A stretch of 64,000 nucleotides of DNA from Kovacikia minuta CCNUW1 (GTDB taxonomy: Bacteria; Cyanobacteriota; Cyanobacteriia; Leptolyngbyales; Leptolyngbyaceae), in the NCBI RefSeq assembly GCF_020091585.1, contig NZ_CP083582.1, positions 1-64,000 on the forward strand, read 5' to 3'. Shown piece by piece: positions 17,189 through 27,072 of this stretch. The stretch's first letter is position 1. Each line of letters starts with the position of its first letter. The position numbers and the translations under genes were made by a program. Under the pieces are notes generated by a model. The model was not told the origin of the DNA. It did no database searches and saw nothing but the letters and a program-made list of their open reading frames with translations.

Positions 17189-19360
17189 TTAATCGGAAAT
17201 GCGATAGGGAAGCAATCTTACCTCGATCGCCCCACGATACAACCACGGATTGTCGGTAAAAAATTGAAAGGACTTGACCTGAGCAGTTAATTTGCCCTGG
17301 AATAGGGATGAAGCCTCCTCCTTGTTTCTGGGTAAATGACTGACTAAAATCCCATTTTGAGCATTATCTTGAACGACGCGATAGGTTGACTGAGTACCAT
17401 CTACATAATTGACCTGCATCCTGATTGAGGCCGTTCTAAAAAATATTTTACAAAGTCGTCCAAACCAGGAGTACTTGAACTTTATCTCTGCTCGATTAAC
17501 TAGTGGGTTGTTTAGTTCCACAGGTTGCGGTGTATTCATTTGAACCAGAAGATTTTGTCCTTCTAAGGGAAGTGCACAAATCGGGTGGGAGCGTCTCTTT
17601 AACAGAGTTACTTCTTGAATCTGGTTAGGGATTTTGGATGAAAATTGATAATTGCAAAAAAGATAAAAGAAGGTTTTTGGCTCATCAAAAAAAGGATGGC
17701 GACTATCAATTGAATGAAAGGAGTAGAGGATAAAATCCCTGGGTTTTTGAGACAGGCTCTCGAAGTTTTTATTGTCTAGAAAAGTGGTGTACGCTGCATA
17801 GGATTGGAAAACGGGGCGGGGTTGCCAGTTAAGCGGATTGGCTGCTACTAGCGATGTTCGATCAGGAAAAATATCGATGCTTTGATTACCGATCGCCTCA
17901 AGAACTTCAGCAGGTAGCCTTTCTTGAGCAAGGTAATTCATGCTTGCAGCTTGAAGATCAGATTTAGCCCTATTTAAATGGACTGTTATATTCAACAAAT
18001 TTTGGATGGCTGCCTTGGGTTCTAATGTGTTTCCATTCGCGGGTAGCGGTGTGAATGTGGAAATCAGGTAGAAAAAGACTAGCGTGCTGCCGTAGAATAG
18101 GCAGGAAAACTTCTTTAGGCGAACCCTTGGAACCCTAGCAATACAAACGGCAACTAAAAAAGGTGCAATTACCGCCAGACTCCAGATATGACCTGCATCT
18201 TGACGAACAACACTGTGTTTGAACGATACAAAAAGAACCAGTAAAAGAGGCAGGGCAAGGTAGGAATTTCCGAGGACGGCTAGTAGGATGAAGTAGGCTG
18301 CGATTAAAACAAAGATAGAGATGATAAGTTCCGTCAAACCGTTATTTGTAGAACTGATCATGATGCTGGAATAGCCAGAGGAAATTTCTAGCGCCCCCCT
18401 CAGAAAAGGAATTAAAGAGGAAAAAATAAAAACATAAACAAGCAAACCTGTGAGGTAGGTAATATAAAATACATAGCTACTCAAACCCAGCCGATTAAAC
18501 TTCGCTTTAATCGGCTTAAATTCTTTTTTTATCATCAGTTTTTGGATCAAGGAAGGGATTTGAATCTTGAACCAATTACTTCGAGCAAGCAAGGGATAGC
18601 TTAACCAACCAATATACCCAACCAGCCCCGCCCCCAAAAAGCAAACCAGTACTTTAGCGAGTCCATGCAAAGGGTTTGGTTCGGAGAAAATCAACGAGAT
18701 GGTTAGAATGCCAATGATTGCATCAGTAATAGCAAGAAAATTAGTTTTATTACGCGGTTCTGAGCCAGTGGGTTTAAAGAAGTTGAGCAGCAGCAGCAGC
18801 ACAAGAGGACCAATGGTACAGACTGCAAGCGTAAATTTGGTAAGACTGAGAAAACCAGCTAAACCGCCTAAGCCGATCGCCCAAAATCTCATGTATTTCT
18901 GATGGAGGATGTGTCTACTCGTTAACAGTAGAATATAGATAAATAACACTTCAATATCGATTGGAGATCCACTCAGAAAACAAATTAGCAAGCTAACAAA
19001 AAGTGTAATTCTCTCAATATTTGTCTTTGCCCTGAGAATCATCCCTCCAATCAGCATCGAAAGGGAGAGATGGACGAGAATCTGAAAAATTAATATGGAA
19101 TAAAAGATTTTATCGGTCAGGGGCACTCCCGCAATTAAATAGCCAAGCGGACCGTAGGTAAATAAAATGTCCCGCCCAAAGGTAAATTCATGGGCGACTG
19201 CATAAGTGATGCCAAATTGCCAGGACGGATCGATGCCTGTTTCGATCGGGCGTAGGGTACTGGGAAGAAACGCTAGACAATAATAGGCAAGCACAACTAT
19301 CCAAATTACAGACACAAGTTTTGGAGCGAGGTTTGGCTGTAATTTGTGCATTGAACTCAC
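17189..19360 (-). CDS. Large polytopic membrane protein, possible GT-C-type fold
   Basis: 723-aa integral membrane protein with about a dozen hydrophobic segments in the first 450 residues, then a soluble C-terminal domain of about 270 residues. The N-terminal loop contains GIDPSWQFGITYAVAHEFTFGRDILFTYGPLGYL, an Asp/Tyr-rich first periplasmic loop resembling bacterial GT-C-like polytopic proteins, but no catalytic motif can be assigned. Somewhat AT-richer than its neighbours. The slipin gene lies upstream with a 41-base gap in the same direction, so the two may be co-transcribed. Confidence 0.75.
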   Translation of the reverse strand: MSSMHKLQPNLAPKLVSVIWIVVLAYYCLAFLPSTLRPIETGIDPSWQFGITYAVAHEFTFGRDILFTYGPLGYLIAGVPLTDKIFYSILIFQILVHLSLSMLIGGMILRAKTNIERITLFVSLLICFLSGSPIDIEVLFIYILLLTSRHILHQKYMRFWAIGLGGLAGFLSLTKFTLAVCTIGPLVLLLLLNFFKPTGSEPRNKTNFLAITDAIIGILTISLIFSEPNPLHGLAKVLVCFLGAGLVGYIGWLSYPLLARSNWFKIQIPSLIQKLMIKKEFKPIKAKFNRLGLSSYVFYITYLTGLLVYVFIFSSLIPFLRGALEISSGYSSIMISSTNNGLTELIISIFVLIAAYFILLAVLGNSYLALPLLLVLFVSFKHSVVRQDAGHIWSLAVIAPFLVAVCIARVPRVRLKKFSCLFYGSTLVFFYLISTFTPLPANGNTLEPKAAIQNLLNITVHLNRAKSDLQAASMNYLAQERLPAEVLEAIGNQSIDIFPDRTSLVAANPLNWQPRPVFQSYAAYTTFLDNKNFESLSQKPRDFILYSFHSIDSRHPFFDEPKTFFYLFCNYQFSSKIPNQIQEVTLLKRRSHPICALPLEGQNLLVQMNTPQPVELNNPLVNRAEIKFKYSWFGRLCKIFFRTASIRMQVNYVDGTQSTYRVVQDNAQNGILVSHLPRNKEEASSLFQGKLTAQVKSFQFFTDNPWLYRGAIEVRLLPYRISD

Positions 19361-19401
19361 TCCCCAGAAGTGATGGATTCCTTGGAGTTAGTGTTCCCTT
19401 T

Positions 19402-20238
19402 TTAGCGATCGTGTTCCTCAGGTTGTCTGGTATTCAGCAGGACTTCTGGATTAAAGGGTTGAGCGGTTGGGGTAGGGGTAATATTTGGATGGGGTTCTGC
19501 GATCCGTTTCGCCGCATTGATAAAATCTGAAGGCATCATGACGATCGTCGTTGTGTTATTTTCAGCCCCAATTTCAGTTAGCATTTGCAGACGCCGCAGC
19601 TCCAATGCAGCAGGATTAGCACTGATATTTTGAGACGCTTCTGCCAGTTTCAAAGACGCTTCCTGTTCCGCCGCTGCTTTGATTAAACGGGCACGCTTTT
19701 CTCGAATGGCTTCCGCTTCCTTTGCCATTGCTCGTTGCATTCCCGGCGGAATTTCGACATCCTTCATTTCTACCCGCTCAATCACAATGCCCCAGGGTTC
19801 TGTAATTTCATCCACAATTTCCTGAACTTTGATATTAATTTTGTCCCGATTTTGCAAAACATCATCCAGAATGTTTTGCCCAACCACATTCCGCAATGTC
19901 GTTAAGGCAATCTGGTAAACCGCCATTTCAAAATTCTCAACCCGGTTAATTGCCTTAGACGGGTCTAAAATCCGGTAATAAAGCACAGCATTCACTCGAA
20001 TCGTGACACTATCAGCCGTTACGGTTTCCTGGGGTTCAATGTTGACCGTGCGGGTGCGGACATCGACCTGAACTTTCTGGTCTACCACAGGAATAACCCA
20101 GTACAACCCCGGTCCCCTGATGCCGCTGGCTCGTCCGAGGCGAAAAATGACGCCCCGCTGGTACTCGCGATCGAGCTTAAGGCCGGAAGCCAGCAAAATC
20201 AGCATGGCTCCAAAAACTGTACCGATGATAGTTCCCAT
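19402..20238 (-). CDS. Slipin family (stomatin/prohibitin-like SPFH) protein
   Basis: 278-aa SPFH protein. N-terminal membrane hairpin (IIGTVFGAMLILLASGLK), slipin signature EYQRGVIFRLGRASGIRGPGLYWVIPVVD, SPFH core to about residue 180 with MKDVEIPPGMQRAMAKEAEAIREKRARLIKAAAEQEAS, then a helical tail with YQIALTTLRNVVGQ before it. These proteins form membrane microdomain scaffolds and are often near NfeD-like genes; none is present here. It is followed in the same direction by the large membrane protein gene. Confidence 0.92.
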   Translation of the reverse strand: MGTIIGTVFGAMLILLASGLKLDREYQRGVIFRLGRASGIRGPGLYWVIPVVDQKVQVDVRTRTVNIEPQETVTADSVTIRVNAVLYYRILDPSKAINRVENFEMAVYQIALTTLRNVVGQNILDDVLQNRDKINIKVQEIVDEITEPWGIVIERVEMKDVEIPPGMQRAMAKEAEAIREKRARLIKAAAEQEASLKLAEASQNISANPAALELRRLQMLTEIGAENNTTTIVMMPSDFINAAKRIAEPHPNITPTPTAQPFNPEVLLNTRQPEEHDR

Positions 20239-20412
20239 CTGTCATTTAACCAAACCAATGACTCCATTCTAGGGTTGGCAATGGGAGCAATGCCAAAGTC
20301 ACAAAATTATAACAATTGGAAAATTCTGTAGTTAAAGCTACAGAAATAATCTTATATTTGTAGATGAAGGATATACCCAAAAAACATTTGAACCGACATT
20401 CGGAAGTAAATT

Positions 20413-20787
20413 ATGGCAAACGTATTTCGTGTTGATCACTTTGATGCCAAACACCATGCAAACATTGCTGCTTCTCTTGCCCATCGGTTAGAAGTTGCGA
20501 GAGCATCTAACAATTTTCAGTTGGTCAAGTTATTAGAGCAGGAACGGTGGCAAATTGAAGGCGGAACAGTGCTTCGGGAGGCTCCGCAAACCCCGCTTGC
20601 TCGTCTTAGAGGATTCTGGCAACGCTTGGTAAGCGCGATCGCAGATGCGGACAAACTGCAAGTCTGGCAAACGGCTGACAACGATATCCGTTGGTGGAAT
20701 GCTTACGATCCCCATACCGGCAAATCGGTCTGCACCGAATCAGAAGCAGAACTACGCCAGTGGATCGAAGAAAATTACCGGGAGTAG
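20413..20787 (+). CDS. Conserved-type hypothetical protein
   Basis: 124-aa soluble protein (MANVFRVDHFDAKHHANIAASLAHRLEVARASNNFQLVKLLEQERWQIEG...WWNAYDPHTGKSVCTESEAELRQWIEENYRE). The C-terminal half resembles small cyanobacterial proteins of unknown function with a WxxxDNDIRWWNAYDP pattern. No membrane segment. Divergently arranged with respect to slipin. Coding is confident; function unknown. Confidence 0.75.
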   Translation: MANVFRVDHFDAKHHANIAASLAHRLEVARASNNFQLVKLLEQERWQIEGGTVLREAPQTPLARLRGFWQRLVSAIADADKLQVWQTADNDIRWWNAYDPHTGKSVCTESEAELRQWIEENYRE

Positions 20788-20843
20788 TCAAGGGAGCAGA
20801 AGTCAGGAGGGAGCGCATTGATTTCCTGACGCTCCATTCTGGC

Positions 20844-21101
20844 TTAAATTTTCTCCGTCGATTGTGCTTCTAACCGTTTGTTGACCCAGCTAACGACTCC
20901 ACTCAGGATGGCACCAGCCATAAAAATTCCGATCGCAGGAGTAAATAGGGGGTCCCAAAGTTTATACCAGATTTCCAAACCTAAAGGGATACCTGCACTT
21001 CGACCAATGAGGGCGATCGCAAACCACAGGAAGCTGATTAAAACTAAAAATAAATCTGCCATCAAAGCCAGGTTTAGCCAGTGGAGAAGTTTTTCTTTCA
21101 T
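20844..21101 (-). CDS. Small two-helix membrane protein
   Basis: About 85 aa from the ATG at 21101 (MKEKLLHWLNLALMADLFLVLISFLWFAIALIGRSAGIPLGLEIWYKLWDPLFTPAIGIFMAGAILSGVVSWVNKRLEAQ). Two hydrophobic helices (about 9-31 and 53-75). A slightly longer start at 21119 exists but lacks a better ribosome-binding site. Conserved small cyanobacterial membrane proteins of this type are common; function unknown. Confidence 0.65.
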   Translation of the reverse strand: MKEKLLHWLNLALMADLFLVLISFLWFAIALIGRSAGIPLGLEIWYKLWDPLFTPAIGIFMAGAILSGVVSWVNKRLEAQSTEKI

Positions 21102-21258
21102 AACTTCAGCTTTCCTCAAAGGTCATCTGTGCTGTATCAATTAACTCGAAAAGTAACAAATTTAGATTAGCAAAAAAGATGGCTGTTTCTGAAATGAGAA
21201 CAGCCATCGTGGGTTGCTATGCAAGATAGAGTTTGGGATGAAACTCATAAAGCTTTTT

Positions 21259-21444
21259 CTACTCTTTTGCTTCTGTGGAGGGTTCCAGATTATCTGGGTC
21301 CACATAGTAACAAACTGCATCATTCATGCAAATCAGCGCCCAACCTGCACGGTCAATATCTACGAGCTGATAAGACGTTTCTTGAACGAAAAACCCTTTG
21401 TGATTTCGAGTCCCTGGTTTAACTTCAATGCGATCAAGGATCAT
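21259..21444 (-). CDS. Small hypothetical protein with strong RBS
   Basis: 61 aa from ATG 21444 (MILDRIEVKPGTRNHKGFFVQETSYQLVDIDRAGWALICMNDAVCYYVDPDNLEPSTEAKE). A very strong Shine-Dalgarno sequence (AGGAGGGGG) lies a few bases upstream on the reverse strand and decides the start over the ATG at 21474. Soluble, probably a small beta-rich fold. Function unknown. Confidence 0.6.
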   Translation of the reverse strand: MILDRIEVKPGTRNHKGFFVQETSYQLVDIDRAGWALICMNDAVCYYVDPDNLEPSTEAKE

Positions 21445-21604
21445 AGGTACCCCCTCCTGTAGAATCCCAGACAAGTTAAAAAACGAACAGTTTGATTAAT
21501 CAATTAATTAACCAAATCCTATCATTGGATTCTGAGAATTACGGTTAAATTGTTTGTCTAAATATAGCGATATGTATCGGGAGGTGGGGGCTAGGAGCTA
21601 GGGA

Positions 21605-21650
21605 CTAGGAGTTAGGAGTTAGGAGTTAGGAGTTAGGAGTTAGGAGTTAG
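21605..21650. repeat. Heptanucleotide tandem repeat (GGAGTTA)n
   Basis: About six consecutive copies of the 7-bp unit AGGAGTT. This is the short tandemly repeated repetitive (STRR) type known from cyanobacterial genomes. No spacers, so it is not a CRISPR. Confidence 0.85.
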
Positions 21651-21666
21651 ATTCCAGAGTCAAAGC

Positions 21667-21794
21667 TTAGGAGATTTCTGGAAAAAAATACCTGTAGGGG
21701 CAGGCTTGGCAAAATCGTAGGCAGCTTAATCCAAAGACTTTGGCAAAATCTGCCCCTACCAATTAGGTAAATTCTTTACTAGAAACCTCCTTAA
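21667..21794. mobile_element. MITE-like element, TTAGGAGATTTC family, copy 1
   Basis: 128 bp. Outer terminal inverted repeats TTAGGAGATTTCT (left) and AGAAACCTCCTTAA (right), inner inverted repeat GTAGGGGCAG/CTGCCCCTAC. A related element of 129 bp with the same ends and order lies at 43832-43960. No coding capacity. Confidence 0.75.
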
Positions 21795-21953
21795 AGGCAA
21801 ACTCCTGTGTTGAAGTGTATTCGGTGTTGCAACTTAACATTTGCTTACAAACATCTAATTTACAAACGGATACCCCTTGAATCAGGAAAAAGTAGCCGAT
21901 GAATCAGGGGCGAAGGGAAAAGCGACAGAGGAATACCCATTCATCCCCTATCC

Positions 21954-22853
21954 TTACAAATCCAGCTTCTCCAACACCGATCGAGTTGAAACAATATGCC
22001 GATCGAGTCCCAGTTGTTTGGGGTCAATGCCGAGGGCAAGGGCAACTAGTTGGGGCAAATGCAGAACAGGTAGCCCCAATTTTTGCCCCATTACTTTTTC
22101 GACTTCCGGTTGGCGGGAGTCCAGATTGAGATGGCAGAGCGGACAGGGAGTTACCAGACAGTCTGCCCCCTCGGCGATCGCTGCCTGGAGATACTTTCCC
22201 GCCATTTTGAAGGATTGTTCGGTCGCATAGCTGGAGAGCGGCCAACCGCAGCAACGGGTGCGCCCGACGTACTCAACGGGTGTGGCACCAACGGTCAGGA
22301 AGACATCCTCTAGCGATCGGGGATTGAACGGATCGTCGTAGGGCAAGTGATCCTGAGCACGCAGCAGGTAACACCCGTAAAAAGCAGCACATTTTAAGCC
22401 CGCCAGCTTGCGCGTTACCTTTTGTTGCAGCGCATCTAACCCATAATCACCAACCAGTGCCCAGAGTAAATGTTTGACCTCAGTGCTGCCCTTGTAAGGA
22501 GAACAACCCTCTTTTTTAAGCAGTCCATTCACCTGTTCCACATACTCTGGATTGGTTCGCTGCCGTTCCTTTAACCGTTCATCCACATGCCCAATTACCC
22601 CCTGGCAAGTACTGCAATGGGTCAGCAGGGGCAAATTTAGTTCCTCTGCCAGGGCAATATTCCGGGCATTGACCGTATCTTCCAGCAATGGCGAGTCCTC
22701 CTTAAAGGTTCCAGAGCCACAACAGGAAGCTTTCTTTAGCTCAATTAGCTCAATCCCCAGTGCTTGCGTTAAAACCTGGGTGGATTGGTACAGTTCCCGG
22801 CAGGCTCCCTGAGCGACGCAACCGGGGAAATAGGCATATTTAAGGGATGGCAT
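21954..22853 (-). CDS. HdrB-like cysteine-rich (CCG-domain) protein
   Basis: 299-aa protein with two cysteine-rich CCG domains: FPGCVAQGACRE...KKASCCGSGTF and FYGCYLLR...RTRCCGWPLSSY, with THCSTCQG and TPCPLCHLN providing further ligands. Family: heterodisulfide reductase subunit B-like, which bind noncubane 4Fe-4S clusters. In cyanobacteria, lone HdrB-like proteins occur and have been annotated as heterodisulfide-reductase- or succinate-dehydrogenase-associated subunits; no partner subunit is next to it here. Soluble. Start ATG at 22853. Confidence 0.88.
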   Translation of the reverse strand: MPSLKYAYFPGCVAQGACRELYQSTQVLTQALGIELIELKKASCCGSGTFKEDSPLLEDTVNARNIALAEELNLPLLTHCSTCQGVIGHVDERLKERQRTNPEYVEQVNGLLKKEGCSPYKGSTEVKHLLWALVGDYGLDALQQKVTRKLAGLKCAAFYGCYLLRAQDHLPYDDPFNPRSLEDVFLTVGATPVEYVGRTRCCGWPLSSYATEQSFKMAGKYLQAAIAEGADCLVTPCPLCHLNLDSRQPEVEKVMGQKLGLPVLHLPQLVALALGIDPKQLGLDRHIVSTRSVLEKLDL

Positions 22854-23315
22854 AGGGGGATGGGGTAAGGAGAGGATAGGTGGGGGCGGTAAGGCGGTGG
22901 AGTTGGGGTAGCCTTAAAAGAGATGGTGGGAGAGTCAAGGGTTTAGATCATAGAACTGAGATTCCCAATGCCCCCTTTCTCTATCTTCTCTGGAGAAGGG
23001 AGGTTCTACCATCTTAGATTGAAGATTTTAGATTGAAGCTGACGAAAGCGTTCAGAGATATGGCTTTCAGAAGCGCATTTGGCTTCATCTGCCCATTCCC
23101 CAATCCCAATCTCCCGTTTCCTGATCCTCCCGTTCCACTTTGAAAAGCGACTATTAATCATTCGGGCGATCGCGCTTTCAGATAAGATTGAAAAATGCTC
23201 GAAATCATGTATACCTGGTAGCGGGATCGCAGAGGCTCCGCGTCGTTAACAGGTCATCTATATTTAGGGCAATGGTTCTAGGATATTCATTGCGCTGCAT
23301 CCATTGAGGGAGTTT
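22854..23315. other. Intergenic region upstream of acpP
   Basis: 462 bases without a gene. The part to about 23120 is low-complexity repeat sequence (GGGTAAGGAGAGGATAGG, TTAGATTGAAGATTTTAGATTGAAG, CCCAATCTCCCG). The right part should contain the acpP promoter; a TTGAAA (23188-23193) and TATACC (23210-23215) pair with a 16-bp spacer is the best candidate I can see. Confidence 0.45.
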
Positions 23316-23567
23316 ATGACCGAGACAGAGATTTTTGACAAAGTTCAGAAGATTGTTGCTGACCAACTGGGTGTTGATGCCAGCGAAGTGACACCCCAGG
23401 CCAGCTTTGCGAACGATCTGGGAGCCGACTCCCTGGATACGGTGGAGCTGGTCATGGCACTGGAAGAGGAATTTGATATCGAGATCCCAGACGAAGCCGC
23501 AGAAGAAATTGCGACCGTGCAATCAGCCGTAGACTATATCGGCAATAAAGTCACTGCGTCTGCATAA
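23316..23567 (+). CDS. acpP: Acyl carrier protein
   Basis: 83-aa acidic carrier of growing fatty-acyl chains. The 4'-phosphopantetheine attachment serine is Ser39 within [28 protein letters not shown]. The ATG at 23316 is preferred over the TTG at 23304, because GAGGGA (23306-23311) precedes it. The next gene is fabF (111-base gap), the usual acpP-fabF pair. The gap contains the repeat ACCACCTACC. Confidence 0.98.
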   Translation: MTETEIFDKVQKIVADQLGVDASEVTPQASFANDLGADSLDTVELVMALEEEFDIEIPDEAAEEIATVQSAVDYIGNKVTASA

Positions 23568-23678
23568 TCAGGAGTTAGGGGCTAGGAACTAGGGGTCAGG
23601 AACGAAGAATTTTGAATTCTGAACCCCTACCACCTACCACCTACCACCTATCACCTACCACCTGACCTCATTGAAACC

Positions 23679-24932
23679 ATGACAAGTATTGACCGTAAGC
23701 GTGTCGTTGTGACAGGACTGGGCGCGATTACACCGATTGGAAATACCCTGACCGAATACTGGGAGGGGTTAGTCAGTGGGCGGAATGGAATTGGTCCCAT
23801 TACGCTGTTTGATGCATCCCGGCATGATTGTCGGATTGCTGGAGAAGTGAAAGGGTTTGACCCCCACACCTACCTCGATCGCAAAGATGCCAAACGGATG
23901 GATCGGTTTGCCCAATTTGCTGTTTCTGCTAGTAAACAAGCGATCGCCGATGCCCGGTTTGTGATTAATGACCTGAATGCTGAGCAGGTAGGTGTTCTGA
24001 TTGGTACCGGAATTGGGGGGCTGAAAGTTCTGGAGGACCAGCAGGAAATTTACCTGACGAAGGGACCCGATCGTTGTAGCCCCTTCATGATTCCCATGAT
24101 GATAGCCAACATGGCAGCGGGATTGACTGCCATTCATATCGGAGCAAAGGGTCCCAACTCCTGTTCGGTAACTGCCTGTGCAGCGGGTTCTAATGCCATT
24201 GGAGACGCCTTTCGGCTTGTCCAGCAGGGCTATGCTCAAGCCATGATTTGTGGGGGTACGGAAGCCGCTGTGACTCCACTTTCTGTGGCTGGATTTGCCG
24301 CTTGCAAAGCGATGTCAACCCGGAATGACGACCCAGCCCATGCCAGTCGCCCATTTGACAAAGATCGGGATGGCTTTGTCCTGGGTGAAGGAACCGGAAT
24401 CTTGGTGATTGAAGAATTGGAATATGCGCTGGCACGGGGTGCCCGCATCTATGCCGAAATTGTGGGTTATGGCATGACCTGTGATGCCTACCACATGACC
24501 TCTCCTGTCCCTGGAGGAGAAGGAGCGGCAAGAGCAATTTCGCTGGCACTTAAGGATGGCAATCTCACGCCCGATCAGGTGAGCTACATTAATGCTCATG
24601 GCACCAGTACGCCTGCCAATGATTCGACCGAAACGACAGCAATTAAGAAGGTTTTGGGAGAACATGCCTATAAGGTAGCGGTAAGTTCCACCAAGTCAAT
24701 GACCGGCCACCTCCTGGGAGGTTCCGGGGGAATTGAGGCCGTTGCTACGGTGATGGCCGTTGCCAACGATCGTGTCCCACCTACCATCAATTTGGAAAAC
24801 CCCGATCCGGCTTGCAACCTGGATTACGTTCCCCACCACAGTCGGGAGCAGACCGTAGAAGTTGCATTGTCGAACTCCTTTGGTTTTGGCGGGCACAATG
24901 TCACCCTGGCATTTAAGAAGTATCGCCAGTAA
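23679..24932 (+). CDS. fabF: 3-oxoacyl-ACP synthase II (KAS II)
   Basis: 417-aa condensing enzyme that elongates acyl-ACP with malonyl-ACP. Thiolase-fold catalytic triad: Cys167 in SVTACAAGSNAIG, His in INAHGTSTPAND and His in KSMTGHLLGGSGG. The glycine-rich C-terminus NSFGFGGHN is typical. Downstream of acpP in the same direction; full length and intact. Confidence 0.98.
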   Translation: MTSIDRKRVVVTGLGAITPIGNTLTEYWEGLVSGRNGIGPITLFDASRHDCRIAGEVKGFDPHTYLDRKDAKRMDRFAQFAVSASKQAIADARFVINDLNAEQVGVLIGTGIGGLKVLEDQQEIYLTKGPDRCSPFMIPMMIANMAAGLTAIHIGAKGPNSCSVTACAAGSNAIGDAFRLVQQGYAQAMICGGTEAAVTPLSVAGFAACKAMSTRNDDPAHASRPFDKDRDGFVLGEGTGILVIEELEYALARGARIYAEIVGYGMTCDAYHMTSPVPGGEGAARAISLALKDGNLTPDQVSYINAHGTSTPANDSTETTAIKKVLGEHAYKVAVSSTKSMTGHLLGGSGGIEAVATVMAVANDRVPPTINLENPDPACNLDYVPHHSREQTVEVALSNSFGFGGHNVTLAFKKYRQ

Positions 24933-25030
24933 TCCGTAATCAAGAAGCTGAAATGGTAAGCTGTTAGGCGATTGTCCTCCTGGAAAAATTGCCGCAGAAA
25001 ACCTCTTGCCCTCACTCAGGACCCTAAGTT

Positions 25031-26944
25031 ATGACGATGACCACTGTTCGCTTCCCGATCGATCTTGGTGCCTATCAACCGCTGACGCTAGACCCCTCAA
25101 ACCCAGTTCTCACTGACAAGCAACGGGAAACCCTGAAAGCTAACATTCAGCTTTTTCGAGATGCGATCATCTTCTTTACGGCTACAGGAGCCGCAAGAGG
25201 TGTGGGCGGGCACAGTGGCGGTCCCTACGATACCGTACCCGAAGTCGTCATTCTGGACTCGCTTTTCCGGAGTGCCCCCGACCAGTTCGTACCCATTTTC
25301 TTTGACGAAGCAGGGCACCGGGTTGCCACCCAGTATTTGTTGGCTGCCATCAATGGAGATTTGCCCGCTGAGCAGTTGACCCGCTACCGGGAAGCCCATG
25401 CCCACCTGCCCGGACACCCGGAATTGGGATTAACCCCTGGCGTCAAGTTTAGTTCTGGGCGTTTGGGACATATGTGGCCCTATGTGAATGGAGTGGCGCT
25501 GGCACATCCCGGTAAAACCGTTTTCTGTCTCGGTTCCGATGGCTCCCAGCAGGAAGGCGATGACGCGGAAGCAGCCCGGTTTGCGGTGGCTCAGCACGTC
25601 AATGTTAAGTTGATCATCGACGACAACGATGTGACGATCGCGGGCCATCCTTCCAAATATCTCCCTGGTTATAGTGTCGCCAAAACCCTGGCAGGGCACG
25701 GGCTGAAGGTATTGGAAGGCAACGGGGAGGATCTGGACGATCTGTATGCCCGGATTTGTGAAGCAATCAACACGCCTGGACCGATCGCGGTCGTCAACAA
25801 ACGCCCAATGGCGGTTGGGATTGAAGGGTTAGAAGGTTCCACCCACGGACATGATGTAATTTCAGTCAAGCTTGCCGTTGCCTATCTGGAAAAGCGAGGT
25901 CTGACCGATGCCGTAGAATTCTTGAAGGCGATTAAAGCCCCCAAAAACGACTACACCTTTATCGGCTCCGGCGACAAATGGGACTCCAACCGGAATGTGT
26001 TTGGGGATGCGGTGAACGGCGTCCTTGGCAAGATGAGCGAGGCAGAGCGGAAAGCCAAAGTCGTCGTAATTGACAGTGACCTGGAAGGCTCCTGTGGTCT
26101 AAAAAAAATCCACGATGCCCATCCCGAAGTCTTCATTCCCTCTGGGATTATGGAGCGGGGCAACCTTTCTGCCGCCGCCGGATTCGGGATGGAAAAAGGG
26201 AAGCAGGGTATCTTCGCCACCTTCGCTGCGTTCCTGGAGATGTGTATTTCAGAAATCACGATGGCACGGCTGAACTACTCCAACCTCCTCTGCCACTTCT
26301 CCCACTCTGGCATCGATGATATGGCAGATAACACCTGTCACTTCGGCTTAAACAACTTCTTTGCCGACAATGGGCTGGATGATGGCTACGACACCAAACT
26401 CTACTTCCCTGCTGACGCTGCCCAAATGAAGGCGGTGGTTGAAGCGGTGTTCTTCGATCCGGGGCTGCGGTTCATCTTCTCCACCCGTTCCAAAACTCCC
26501 AACATTTTGGATGCAAATGGCAAGGATTTACACGGGGAAGGGTATCAATTTGTTCCGGGTAAGGATGAAGTGGTGCGGGAAGGAACCGCTGGTTATATTG
26601 TTGCCTTTGGGGATTCCCTCTATCGTGCGATCGATGCGGCAGAACGCCTGAAGCAGGAAGGGATTGAGGTCGGTGTGATCAACAAGCCAACCCTGAATGT
26701 GGTGGATGAGGATGCGATCGCCAAAGTTGGCAGAGCACCTTTTGTTCTGGTGGTAGAAGCCTTCAATCGCAAAACTGGCTTGGGAAGCCGCTATGGCACC
26801 TGGCTCCTGGAACGAGACTTAACTCCCAAGTATGCCCACATCGGTACCCACAAGGAAGGCTGCGGTGGTTTATGGGAACAGTACCCCCACCAGGGCATCG
26901 ATCCGGTTGGCATCATCAATAAAGTTAAGGAACTAATCGGTTAA
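25031..26944 (+). CDS. Transketolase-like thiamine-diphosphate enzyme
   Basis: 637-aa ThDP-dependent enzyme of the transketolase family but clearly different from the canonical tkt at 31589. N-terminal ThDP domain with GSDGSQQEGDDAEAARFAVAQHVNVKLIIDDND (the GDG...N pyrophosphate/Mg motif in modified form). The pyrimidine domain (about residues 330-480) has GIMERGNLSAAAGFGM with the cofactor-activating glutamate. The family is found as 'transketolase-like' proteins in cyanobacteria and others; substrate unknown. Follows fabF by about 100 bases. A clear terminator follows, so it may form the end of an acpP-fabF-transketolase unit. Confidence 0.85.
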   Translation: MTMTTVRFPIDLGAYQPLTLDPSNPVLTDKQRETLKANIQLFRDAIIFFTATGAARGVGGHSGGPYDTVPEVVILDSLFRSAPDQFVPIFFDEAGHRVATQYLLAAINGDLPAEQLTRYREAHAHLPGHPELGLTPGVKFSSGRLGHMWPYVNGVALAHPGKTVFCLGSDGSQQEGDDAEAARFAVAQHVNVKLIIDDNDVTIAGHPSKYLPGYSVAKTLAGHGLKVLEGNGEDLDDLYARICEAINTPGPIAVVNKRPMAVGIEGLEGSTHGHDVISVKLAVAYLEKRGLTDAVEFLKAIKAPKNDYTFIGSGDKWDSNRNVFGDAVNGVLGKMSEAERKAKVVVIDSDLEGSCGLKKIHDAHPEVFIPSGIMERGNLSAAAGFGMEKGKQGIFATFAAFLEMCISEITMARLNYSNLLCHFSHSGIDDMADNTCHFGLNNFFADNGLDDGYDTKLYFPADAAQMKAVVEAVFFDPGLRFIFSTRSKTPNILDANGKDLHGEGYQFVPGKDEVVREGTAGYIVAFGDSLYRAIDAAERLKQEGIEVGVINKPTLNVVDEDAIAKVGRAPFVLVVEAFNRKTGLGSRYGTWLLERDLTPKYAHIGTHKEGCGGLWEQYPHQGIDPVGIINKVKELIG

Positions 26945-26967
26945 TCCTGGATTAGCCCTATTTGCTG

Positions 26968-27001
26968 AAGGCTCTGCTCTCGATTGAGAGTGGAGCCTTT
27001 T
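26968..27001 (+). terminator. Rho-independent terminator after transketolase-like gene
   Basis: Stem AAGGCTC-TG-CTCTC with loop GATT and partner GAGAG-TG-GAGCCTT, then TTTTGTTG. Confidence 0.8.
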
Positions 27002-27072
27002 GTTGAATAAGATTTTTACGCCAAATGTGAAGTGGCATGCCATGATCGGAAATAGTTAGGGCATAAGGGCTT